Source: Flammula alnicola (taxonomy: Eukaryota; Basidiomycota; Agaricomycetes; Agaricales; Strophariaceae). From it: DNA of 64,000 nucleotides. Below are positions 53,101 through 64,000 of the stretch, piece by piece. The stretch covers positions 1 through 64,000 of the forward strand of contig JADNRV010000056.1 in the NCBI GenBank assembly GCA_015499995.1. The letters run 5' to 3'. Under the pieces are notes generated by a model. The model saw only the letters and a list, made by a program, of their open reading frames with translations, made no database searches and had not been told where the DNA came from. The translations under genes were made by a program, and so were the position numbers. How positions within the stretch are numbered: position 1 is the first letter of the stretch; every line of letters starts with the position of its first letter.

Positions 53101-56100
53101 GCTTCAGCTTGATTGGCAGAGTAACGTCTGAGGACTCACAAAGAGTTTCCAGGCAGCGCAAAGAAACCCATTGAATGGCCGCAGTGCCCAAAAGAGAAAG
53201 AAGGAGCTCGGAATAAGGTCGCGGTCGGTCTGCATTTCAATTGTTGGCAGGCCTTGCTTGTGAAACTAAGGTCTCGCCCTCGTCACAAGAGTCAACTAGT
53301 CACCCCCACGTCACACTCGGCTCTTGCTGAAACCTCGACCACAAACATGGCTCCGTTGCCAGACAAACTTCCTAAAGAACTTGAAGATATCGTTAACTGA
53401 GGTTGTGAACGCGTATGATATATGCTTGAAATTCGAAAAGTCTCTTCAACAGAACGTCGACAATGGGAAGGACGTCGGGCGCAATCTCGTTTACATTCGA
53501 ATCCTTGGGTATCTTATCCTCTACGTGCACACAGATCTAGTCTGGGACTGATAAGCCACTGGGAAGTGTCGGCAGGCGCGGCTTTGACGGCATGAGCGGC
53601 AGGCCTCCCGGGTTTCGTATTGTCGACAAAACAAAGACTATGCAAACGAAACGGTTTTAGAGGATGGTGTTGTGTATATTCAGGTGGGCCTAAATCTGAG
53701 CCGCCTCCTGCCATGTATCCTGACATTATCTACCGGCATTTAGACAACCGCGGACCGATGGTGGAATAGCGTTTATACAGCAGGCAGCGACATTCTTGGT
53801 TTGTTATAAACTAGACTCTGACTTCCGTGCTGGAGGGGGGAAGGAACTCCCAGGCGTTTCGACAGCATTTCACGGAGGGTTGTTGACTTGTTTCCGCATG
53901 TCCATGTTGGCACAACTCCTCGGACCTTCGATAACCTCAGAACGCCTAGTGTCTCGATTTCTTGTAATGGACGTGTGAATGAAGACATTGGGAATAATGG
54001 AAGCTAAATGTCATTGGAAAATGCACCATGGTCGATTTTAACGTGCATCGAAGGTATCAGAGGGGACGATGGGCTGCATGAGGCTCGCGACACCTATGTA
54101 GTCATCGCGAATACTTGAAGTGGGGAAAATTCTGGTTGAGGAGATCTAGTTTTCATTGTCGATGTAGACAAGCGACATGCTTACATTGGGAAACCATTGA
54201 CATGCAGAAAGGCTTCGGAATGCGACGTTTTCCAGGCGCATTTATTTTTTCGAGGGCAAATTGGATCGAGATTTACTGACAACCTCGCCGCCGACATCCT
54301 TCCACAGCCTGATCATGTTAGAACGGGCCCCTTCGTATTCTTTAGCCTTCATCTTCTGTCCGTTGATCACCGAACCACCCAAATTGAGCATCCACCCTCC
54401 GAGTTCGTCGACCTGAAGGACCATTTGCGAGGTGGCTCCTGAGGCTAGATAGCAGTCTCGTATTGGGAATGCGAAACCAAGTCCAACAGGGTGGCTTGCT
54501 GCCTGGACGTAGATTAGTGGCGGAGTTTTCGTTTTGGAGTCTCTTTTCGTGAAAGTCACCGTGCGAAGCAGACGAGCCCTGTTGGCTAAGACGGCACCAG
54601 CGACGGCAACACCAGCTGCTAAATGGAGGCAAGAAAACAGGGTCTTCTTCCAGACTGGCTGCATATGCATGTGCGTTGCAATTTGAACGGGTAGCGAATC
54701 CTTTGTTTCTGGGTCCTTCTGATCCTTCTGAACCGGCTCATTAATAGCACCAGCATTGCTAGAACGTAACAGTCCTGCAATGTCCCAAGTGTATTCGATA
54801 ACGGAAGTACTAGATAGGTGTTCAGCTCAGAATAGGCAGGCAAGGCAAAGCAAGGAAACACGGATACGACCATCACGTCCACAGCAACTATTACCAGTGC
54901 CCATCTTGCCCATAAAGGGGGTCTTCGGTGGTAAAGAGTAGCTGTATTCGTGCTCAATGGGGGTACCGAAACCAGTGGCATATTTCTTGATGCGTAGAAT
55001 GCCCTTCGAAGTTGCGTGAGGCCTCGGATAATTGACGCCATAAGACTAAAAGAATTCGGAGGATACCCTCCTGCTGAGGGGGAAATTCTCGTCTTTAAAT
55101 TGGAATGGCAAGGGTTGCAAGGGACGAGGAAGAGGAAAAGTTCGGCAAACGCGAGTCGAGGCTGAGCTGTACATCTCCTTGTACCCAAGGATGCCTTCAA
55201 TGAACGCCAGTATCATCATTGGTTTCAGCGGCTCCGGTAGGCCTCTGGAATAGGTCGGCTCGATGGATACGGTGTCAATGACGTCCGAGAAGAAACGCAG
55301 ACTCAACCGTCTCAACTTTCAATATGCAATGGGTGTTAGCAGGACGGGGCTGTTTCTACGAAAGGTACATACTTTAAGACTGTCATTCTGGTTAATTTTT
55401 GCCCATTTCCTCAAATAGGACGCCAAATGCTCTAAACTGGCTTGGTTGCTGCCTTGGACAAAAAGCGGACTGGTGCTGGCATTGATTGTCAGGAAAGAGG
55501 GGCCAAGCTCTCTCTGAATAATTTAGTTCAGATCTTCAACAGCAGAATTATTAGGGAAATAATTCCCACGGGATTTCCTCACCGTCCGAGTTATTCGTTG
55601 GACGTGGAACGCCACAACTGACGCTACAGCTTCGCATTCTTTACTTTCAACTATGGCGGACGCTGGTGAGAAAATTATGAAGATATGCTATCTTTCTGAT
55701 ATGCTCACATTCTCTCCTTTTCTCATCTTCACCAGGTTTTTTCAAGGGCACTTCGGCCGACCAAGACAGGCGCTTTTCTGACAAGGAGGTCAAGCTCCTC
55801 AAGTCAATGAAATTCCCTCCTGAATTTGACAAGAAGGTAGTTTTATGCTCCATAACTGTATGCCTTATCTTTTAACACGCTTTGATAACCCAGGTTGATA
55901 TGAGGAAAGTCAATTTGAACGTCATCCGACCATGGATAGCGAAAAAGATCATAGAACTCATTGGATTTGAAGACGAGGTAGTAGTTGAATATGCTATGGG
56001 TCTCTTGGAGGATGAGCAACAACCGGTATTTTATTGTCATTATCCTTGATTGTATACCGTTCTCACTTCTATGCTCTCTTAGAATCCAGATCCTAAGAAA

Positions 56101-59100
56101 ATGCAAATAAACCTGACTGGCTTCCTGACAAAAGACACACCCGAATTCATGGACTCTCTATGGAAACTACTCCTTGAAGCACAGGAAGACGTGACCGGTG
56201 TGCCCCGAACCTTTGTTGAGCAGAAGAAGGAAGAGATGCGGAAGGCGCGTGAAGGCGACACGCGCGCTATCGACGAGCGAGACCGACGTGCTCGGTTGGA
56301 CGAGATAAGAGATAGTGAACGTGGCGGCCGTGGGGGACGCGGTGGCCGAGGAGGAGACCGTGGCAGGGGTCGAGGTCGAGGCGGACGCGGAGGGTACGAC
56401 GACAGTAACCGAGATAGAGCTCGGGATGCTGGATGGGGAAACAGAGGAGGAGGTCCTGGCGGAGGGGTCCTGGCGGTGTCAGTGGTTTCCTTTCTATTGT
56501 GCCTGCGTTAAGACTCACATCATGATTCTAGGGGTCTCGCCGACGATTCTCTCGTTCGCCACCACCTCGACGCCGTTCCAGGTCAATTACTGCAAAAGGA
56601 TCTCGTTCACCTGCAGCACGCAGATATAGATCCCCACCTCGCCGTGCTTCGCCATCTCATGCCAGCAGCTCGCGCTCTCGGACACGGTCGCGATCTCCTC
56701 CTCCACCTCCTAGAAGGCGATCGTCTCCTACTCGTAGACCTACACCACCTCGTCGGTCTCCATCTCGCTCGGTGTCTCGTTCGCCGCCGCCTAGCCGACG
56801 CAGACCGAGATCCCCTTCTATCACTCCGCCTCGCGAGCGAGAGCGTCGGTTTAAAGACAGAGGCAGCCGTAGCCCTCCCTCAAGGCGTCGACGGATGTCT
56901 CGGTCTCCATCGGATTCGCGCAGTCGGTCCCGTTCTCCGCCTCGCAAGTACCAACGAAGGCGGAGCAATACGCCCACTGGCCGGAAAAGAAGTATGAGCC
57001 CTCCTCGTCGCCGGAGACGAAGCCCATCGGGTTCAAGGTCGCGGTCGCCTCCACCCCGTCGCAGAAGTCCAAGTGTCGACCGAAAGCCATACGGAAAGGG
57101 TGCGAAGCGTCCAGTCAAACCTCAAGACAGCCTTTCCCGTTCTCGATCTCGATCGCCCCGTCCTTCAAAACGTGACGATGACAAGATGGACATCGACCGC
57201 CCTGCTGTTGGTGGCTCTGGCGAGTTAAAGATCAAGGGCCAGGCCGAGATAGAACGCAGGAAAAGTAAGTGGGAGGAAGGTGCTGATGATGTGCGGACTT
57301 ATGATTCATCTTTTGGTCATATGCTTACATTTATTTATTTGTTATTCTTGTAGGACGCGAGTAAGCACGAACTCGAAAAACGCGAAAATGAACTCAAGGA
57401 AAAGGCTTTGAGGAACAAAGTCATGCGGTCGCGGAAAAAGAGTTAGGCATGCCGAGAGAACGGCGAACTGTTGCCAATGGCCCCTGGGCGAGTAAAATCA
57501 CATATAGCATTTGTTGCTTTCTCTTTTCGCAAAAATTATCGTTTACTTAGTAATTTTTTTTCTGTACAGAATGTTGCCTTGTCTTTTTCCAAATGCTTAG
57601 AAGGACGTACGCACGTTTGCATGCGTCAATCTTAGTGCTCTCTCTTGCTGTCTTTCCGACTCTTTTTTCGCTTTCTATTTGGTCTGCCTAATTCTACTTC
57701 TTTCGAGATCGTTGAATTGAACCTACTGACATGAAGATCAGCGTAAGCTCCTAGACTCATAATGGTGGTCGTGGTCCTGAAGTGCTCTGGGATTGAATGA
57801 AAGAAATCTTCTTCAATGAAGTATTCCTTGATTTTCAATGTAAAAGCCGCCAGACATGCTTTCACGCCCGAAATTACTCAGGATATACAGTACCTCAGAA
57901 CTTGGGATTATTCGACTCTCCGAAGCCCTCCTGAACAGCTAGAGCGCTAACGAAGTTGCTTCAGCCCAGAACAATATTCTTGACGGTTGCATTCTACGCT
58001 TTGCGACGGACTCTGTCTGTAAGCCCATTGGACAGACTTTAGCACTCCCCGGTTATCCGCAATATTAGATTGTGGTCGCCTCTTAGAGGAAGTGCAGGGA
58101 ACCAGTGATTTTTTGATCAATTCGGATCTGGTGCAGACAGAACCCTCGTCATGGTTTTGGCTGCCACTGACGCTTAATCACACCTTAGGCCGTCGTCCAT
58201 AGAAGCCCTCAACGAGTTTCTCTTACTCGCCAACGCGATGGTGGTCATCATGTCTGCATCCTTCCAGGAACTGTGGTGATTGTGAAGGCGGCTGTTATGC
58301 GCTTACACTATGGCTACAGGCAACATCTCGTAGAATGACAGTGGCATAGGTCGTATTGTTTTCCAGGTCCGGTGTGACGCCATAAAGGACTGCATGCACG
58401 TCAGGCGCTGCAGTCGGCGTCTGGTCAACGGAACGTAGGGAACCTTTCTTTTTCAAAGTAAAGCTCGAGCCTGACAGATATACTTTCTCCTTATTTTTCC
58501 AGCTCGCGATGCAGTTACCGTCGAGATACCGGATAACCTGGGCAATCTTAGAACTCAAACAGGGCTATCAGCGGGAGCGACTTTCGGATCGGTGCTTTTT
58601 GCTTGGCCCGGGTTCCGATGCGAAAAGACTACAATCGCTGGCTGTTTTACATAGCGTCCCCGCAAAGATTCATATTGTTCCAGAGAACGACGTATTGATT
58701 CGGGGGGGAGTTATGGCACCTGTGTATGTTTAATTTGCTGCGACCTAATCAGAGCAGATCAGAGCTAGTTGAGCTTCTTGCCAAGGCTCTGCATGTCGCC
58801 AGTTCTTCCGAAGAGTGCGCCATCCACTTGCTTATCGACATAAATAGAGCTATCTCAGCCATTCATTAGCCACCACCCACTTTTCCGAACCACGGGCGGT
58901 AGCATTCCAAGCGTGTTCCAACCCACCGTGCTAGCTCAACATAAGTGGCTACATGCACGACTTGGTACTTTTATCAGCGATTACCAGTCTCTCTCACCTA
59001 TGTCGCAGTGCGCACACGCTCTTTCCTTTTTAAAAATCACATTCAATTCTATTTTATAGTTCCTTCATCGTATGGCCAACGCGCTTACTTGCTTATCCGA

Positions 59101-62100
59101 GATATGGCATGGAAAAGCGCCTTCAGAAGACTCTCCGACCTTCGACAGTAGTCCCGGCGACGGAAGGAACCGGCTTACCGTGGTCTAGAGTTCTATAAAA
59201 AACCTGCCTTTTACGTCATAATTTGCTTTGTCAGCATCTACTGCCGATCTGTCGGCAAAGTCTCATTTAACAGCCCGCGTTCCACCATGGCTCTTGGTGG
59301 TACACAAATGTCTTCCAGCTCTACGTCAGTCTTTCCACTCAAACCGACCAACTCCCTCAGCCAGTGGCCACCACCACCGATGGCGGGGACAGCGGAGGGA
59401 TGGCGCAGCGCGGCGCAAACTATTTCTTTGGATTCCTCATCACCTTCGTCGTGCTCTTGCTCATTTTCGTTGGGTGTGGGATTGGAACGAGGAGGAGGTT
59501 CATGACGAGGAGACAGGCTATGTTGTTTGGAGGCCTAGAGCAATGGGGCTCATTGGGACCAGACGTTGCAAAGGAACGTCCCAAGTTTTACGAGCATCCG
59601 GTTGGGGAACCGACAGAGGAGGACCAGTGGAGGTATACGATGGTACGCGAATGTCTTAACGTCTTGTTCTCCTGATTCCCTGACCCCTATTTCCATTGTT
59701 ATCCCATTTCGATCGCTCACTCTATAACGATCTTCTTACAGCCCCTCTCCGTGACACTATTGAGACAATCGAAAGATACACATTCTATCGACGAAACACA
59801 AAACTTGCCGGAGACCAACGACACCGAGGCAGCGCCCGACCAACCCGACCGCACGATTGGGAACATCCTCCAACCTCCATATGCCAGAGGAATACCTTCG
59901 TGGATACCGATGTTCCATGAGCACAAACGACTCAGCCAACATGAACCCAGCGAGATAGAATATGGGCCGCCGGAAGCGCTCCACATAGCAGTTATGATCG
60001 CCATGCCTTCTCCTCGAATTTACCCCCTCCTATAGACGATCAGCGCCAGGCAGACAGTGCACGGCTTCCAGAGGTCCAAATTGGTACGACGATGGTTCCA
60101 TGGCACACCGAGCTCGTATCGACGTCGTAGTACTGATACGATGCTTTCGAACTTATTACTCCTAACTTTGCTTGCTCATGCTTCACGATTTATCTACCCT
60201 TACCTACTTACGTTCGCATGTATTATCGTTAAAATACTTGTACTTGTACTATTAGTGCCGTAGTGTAGTCATCCAAATGCAAACAGCAACCTGTATATAG
60301 CAAACGTACTTAGTTATCCGTTGCACCTAGGTCAGTTGGTGTGTACAACGAGGTTAAATACCATGTAAGGTACGGCTTCATGCGCTGGACCCAGAAACAC
60401 TCTCGTGGAAATGAGACGTTCCGGAAACAAAAGACGCGACGTCGAGTGTGGTCTCATACATAAATTCCTCCTGATCCAAAATTAGCCTGCCCTCGCCGCA
60501 ATGACGGGCGAAGCTCTGTTTAAGTCGAGTCGAGCCAAGTCGAGAACGGGAGAATCTGACGGCTAGAGAATGACTCCTTATAACCTAGCGCCCTTAGCTT
60601 GCGCAAGGATAGCGTTGTTCCATGAACAAATGCTCTCTAACATCGACGTAGAGACAACAATCGATACGCTAAAGGTTTGGGACAGCTTACGATAAGACCT
60701 CAAAATATAACACAAACGTGCTCCGGCTGGCTTAACAAGGGGCTGAAGGAGAGGATCCAGAGCTTCTCGCGAAGGAACGCCTACTCGGGTTACCTTTCCT
60801 TCCATTTCGAATTCGTGCTATACATTTGAATGCCACGGAAAAACTGACTTCATTCCTTCAAAAGGTTCAGGCTGAACGAGAGAGACGACACCTCGATGGA
60901 CTGAACTGGCAGCGGGAGAAGTTGTCAAACCATCTTTATTTCGTCGGAGAGAATCGAACGAGAAAGATATCGCCTACGCCAGAGTCTACTTCGCGCCTCC
61001 TCTTCTGGCTTGTCCCTCTTTATCAGCCCAACGTTGGTGATGCCTCCTCCAGACAAGATCTCCGATACTTTGGATTGCTCTTTCACATGGTGCTCGAGCT
61101 GGCGAACGTATTCAGCCTTCACTGCCTGAGCGCGTTGAATCTGTGGATTGAGCCCAGGACAGACAAGGGAGAAACACGCAGACAAGAAAAACAATCGTCA
61201 GCGGGCGAAGATGGAAGGATCCGTCATGCGAACACGCACGTCTTTTGTGCGATGCAGACATTCTAGGTAGTCCTCGTTCTGAGGGCGGCAGTCAGATGGC
61301 TCGTCGGTTTGGGCATAGCACTGCGCGGAGTCTCGGTTAGAAAGACAAGAAATACGGGGTGCTCGGACACGCACTTTTTGGAACTCTTGCCAGTAGCTGA
61401 AGCACCGAGAACGGCCTGAGAATTGGTGTTACAGTCATTAGTTTTTTGACGTGTGCAACGATAGTATATAGCGAGGTTCAAGCGCACCTCCACCCCAGCC
61501 GAATCCTGACTATTAAAAGAATCAACTATACATTCAAGGACAACAGATAAAGGGAAACTTACCGCCATTTCTTATGTCTAGGGAATTATTAAGGTTGGAT
61601 TCGGGTGTTGAGGAGAGGAATGTGACGTGACGGAAACGGAGTAGTACCACGTGATAATACTGTGCACTGCCACATCCCTTAGATTGCCAATTGGTCGTCA
61701 TCGATTGGAACATTCCTCCAACCACGCGGAATTCTTTTGTCAGAACATATTTCTCAAGAGCAGTGCACTTCTTGGTAACGATTGATATTTGTCAGCGAGC
61801 GCAATCCGCATAGTTCTATATAATTCCGTGGACAACACGGTAACGAAATTCGTAGCGACAACGATCAATAACATGGCAGAACAGGCGGAGAAAGCATTCG
61901 CGAGAACGTTCTTGAACACGTTGTCTTCACAGCCCATCACGTACGCGGACGATTATCAGCAGCCATCTCAGTATTCGCTCAAGAGAGTCCCAGTTCTGCC
62001 GGTTAGCCTCGAACTTTTCTTCTTCATTTACTCCTATCACTATATTCCGCCTATTCCGAGAGGTTCCACCAGTAGAACCAACTCGCTATATCTCCTTCAT

Positions 62101-64000
62101 TTGTCTTGTTTCGTCAGAAGGAATAAATCACTGATTGTTGTCTTTCACTTCGATCATTGTGTCCGTATTTAATAACAGATCGCCGTACCCCCTCCTCCTG
62201 AACGTAAACCCCTCCTCGAGGCGTCTGGGTCCTCCTCTGGTACGTAATATCGTCATAGCGCATCCCTTAAAGCACAACTGATGCCCTATCATAGCCTCCA
62301 TATCCCTGGTCTTTAAGAGCCTCAAACCTCCCGCCAGTTACACCCTACTCGTGGAGCCGACTGACACAATCGCCGCGATCAAAGCACAGCTAGCAGCCCA
62401 GCCCACCGCACCCCCAGCAGACGTCCAACGGCTCTTGCTTAAAGGAAAAGCACTCGCAGACGGAAAGCTACTCAAGGAGTACACCATCAAGGCCGGAGAT
62501 ACCGTGAATTTGATGGTAAAGCCCGGACACCATTGGGATCCTACAGCAACCACCACCACAGCAACAGCAGACGTTACCATGTCAGATTCCTCCACCCCTC
62601 TAAACCCCCAACCCATTCGCATTCGGATCCGGCTCCCTTGATCCTGGCGCACGGCCGAAACACGGCAAGCACCAGCGCATACCGAGCGTCGTGCTCTCAC
62701 CATCGCCGTCGAGCGATAGCCCGGGATCGGTAGAGAAGGACATCATGCTGACGTTAGACGCGGGTGTGCTCCCAAGTCCCGTCACCCAGCCTGAGACGAT
62801 GTCCACATACCACGAGGTCGTGGCCAATCCGGAGTTCTGGGAGCGACTTCACGCGTTTTTGAAGTGTGTATCTTGCTGGCCTTTTCCGCAAGATTAGTTG
62901 CTGATCGGACATGTGCATGCGTTTAGGCAAGAATTCAAGACAGATGCAGATATCTATCTGGCATTCGAGACTTCCTACGTGCTGCGAAGGGATCACTCAC
63001 AGCGAGCGAAATTGCGAAGATACGCGATACGGTGGGTGTTGTTGGCATGGCTGGTACTTAAAAAGGATTTTAGGGGGTCATCGGCTTGTGTAGGCATTTG
63101 CAAAGTAAGCCAACTTGAAAGGGAATATAGAAATGGATGCTCAATGGAAAGCAACTGGATCGTTTTGTTGTTGCCGTCGGCACACTTGGTGCAATTTGGT
63201 GAGGATCTAGCCTTGTATCTCTTTCGTCTATAGGCCATGTCCATGTCAGGTTATCGTAGTGGATATAAGAGTGTAGAAGTGGCGTCCATTAGCATCTTTC
63301 GTGTAATAGTGGCTCTGGGAAGCTAAGGAGGCTGATTTCTGGGCTACTAGTAGTCATTTCCGAGTTGGTGCGCGCTGTCAATATTGAAATAATTTATTGA
63401 AGAGGGGCAAAGGCGGCGGAAGATTTTACATCAGGTTTGAAGCTGAAATCGCATACATGTGTTGCTTTGTTCTTTCTCGAGTATGTATGTATACCGACAT
63501 ACTTATGTAAATCGTTCTCTTTCTTATCTCTTGCTCTCAAGGTCAGAGGCAGGCGCTCGGCATAGGTCGGCATCCATGGTGCACGTGTGGATGAGCGCTT
63601 GGCATGGGCGACAGTGCTCATTGTCAGGACTCAGCATCATGATTCAACGTTCAACAACCATCATCGACGCTTGGTCGACGCTGCAGACTGCAGTTTCATA
63701 ATCCATCCGACCCTTTTACTTGTCAAACGCGCTCAATGTTGCATATACTACTTATCGCATAGCGAAATGAACATGCCATACTATATGTGGACTATGGATG
63801 ATCAACAAACTTCAACGCGATCAAAGTCGACCCCATCGATGATCTACCAGAACACTGCCAGTTTCCGATTGCTCAGCTGCAAGGAGCACCAGTTTCGGCA
63901 CCGGTGTGCTTGCTGGACTCTCCTATTTCAGCTGGGAACGATGGAACTACACGATTCAAGATTACAGGCTCCAACAAATGCACCGGCGAAGAAAATCACT

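Overview
The window looks like nuclear DNA from an Agaricomycete-type basidiomycete. Genes are dense and have many short introns (about 50-70 nt, GT-AG, two GC-AG). F-box genes, RNA-transport genes and small secreted proteins of fungal type are all present. Products are assigned from recognised domains and motifs read in the translations; no database search was run. Exon limits come from splice motifs and reading-frame continuity.

Layout. 0.4-1.1 kb: a 5'-truncated LINE copy with poly(A) and target-site duplication. 1.7-8 kb: mitoribosomal protein mL38, an SRPK-like kinase and telomere protein STN1. 8.7-11.5 kb: a decayed gene of an unknown family and a broken kinase gene. 13.9-24.5 kb: a housekeeping block with RAD52, the mRNA export adaptor YRA1/ALY, the actin regulator AIP1 and an Rrm4-type mRNA transport protein. 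25-33 kb: two small secreted proteins, MAD3, a Tc1/mariner-like MITE and a Dal5-type MFS transporter. 34.8-38 kb: ERG6 and a histidine-rich unknown protein. 38.6-53.2 kb: four F-box genes mixed with broken APH-kinase and galactonate-dehydratase genes and the divergent histone pair H2A/H2B. 54-63 kb: small membrane proteins, the PWI/RS splicing factor SRRM1, complex I subunit NDUFS5 and a GET5-like protein.

Most genes are unrelated housekeeping functions rather than one pathway. The clear functional unit is the H2A-H2B pair, which shares a 364-bp promoter with three ACGCGT (MluI cell-cycle) boxes. No biosynthetic cluster, tRNA, rRNA or CRISPR array was seen.

The most striking cross-cutting signal is technical or evolutionary. 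At least nine otherwise well-conserved genes, including H2A, H2B, MAD3, AIP1, the MFS transporter and GET5, need a single missing base, usually in a short homopolymer, to keep their frame. In core histones this is hard to explain as gene death, so base-level assembly error is the leading explanation. True pseudogenes (APH kinase, galactonate dehydratase, the 8.8-kb gene) show other lesions: a 10-bp duplication, a large deletion and nonsense codons.
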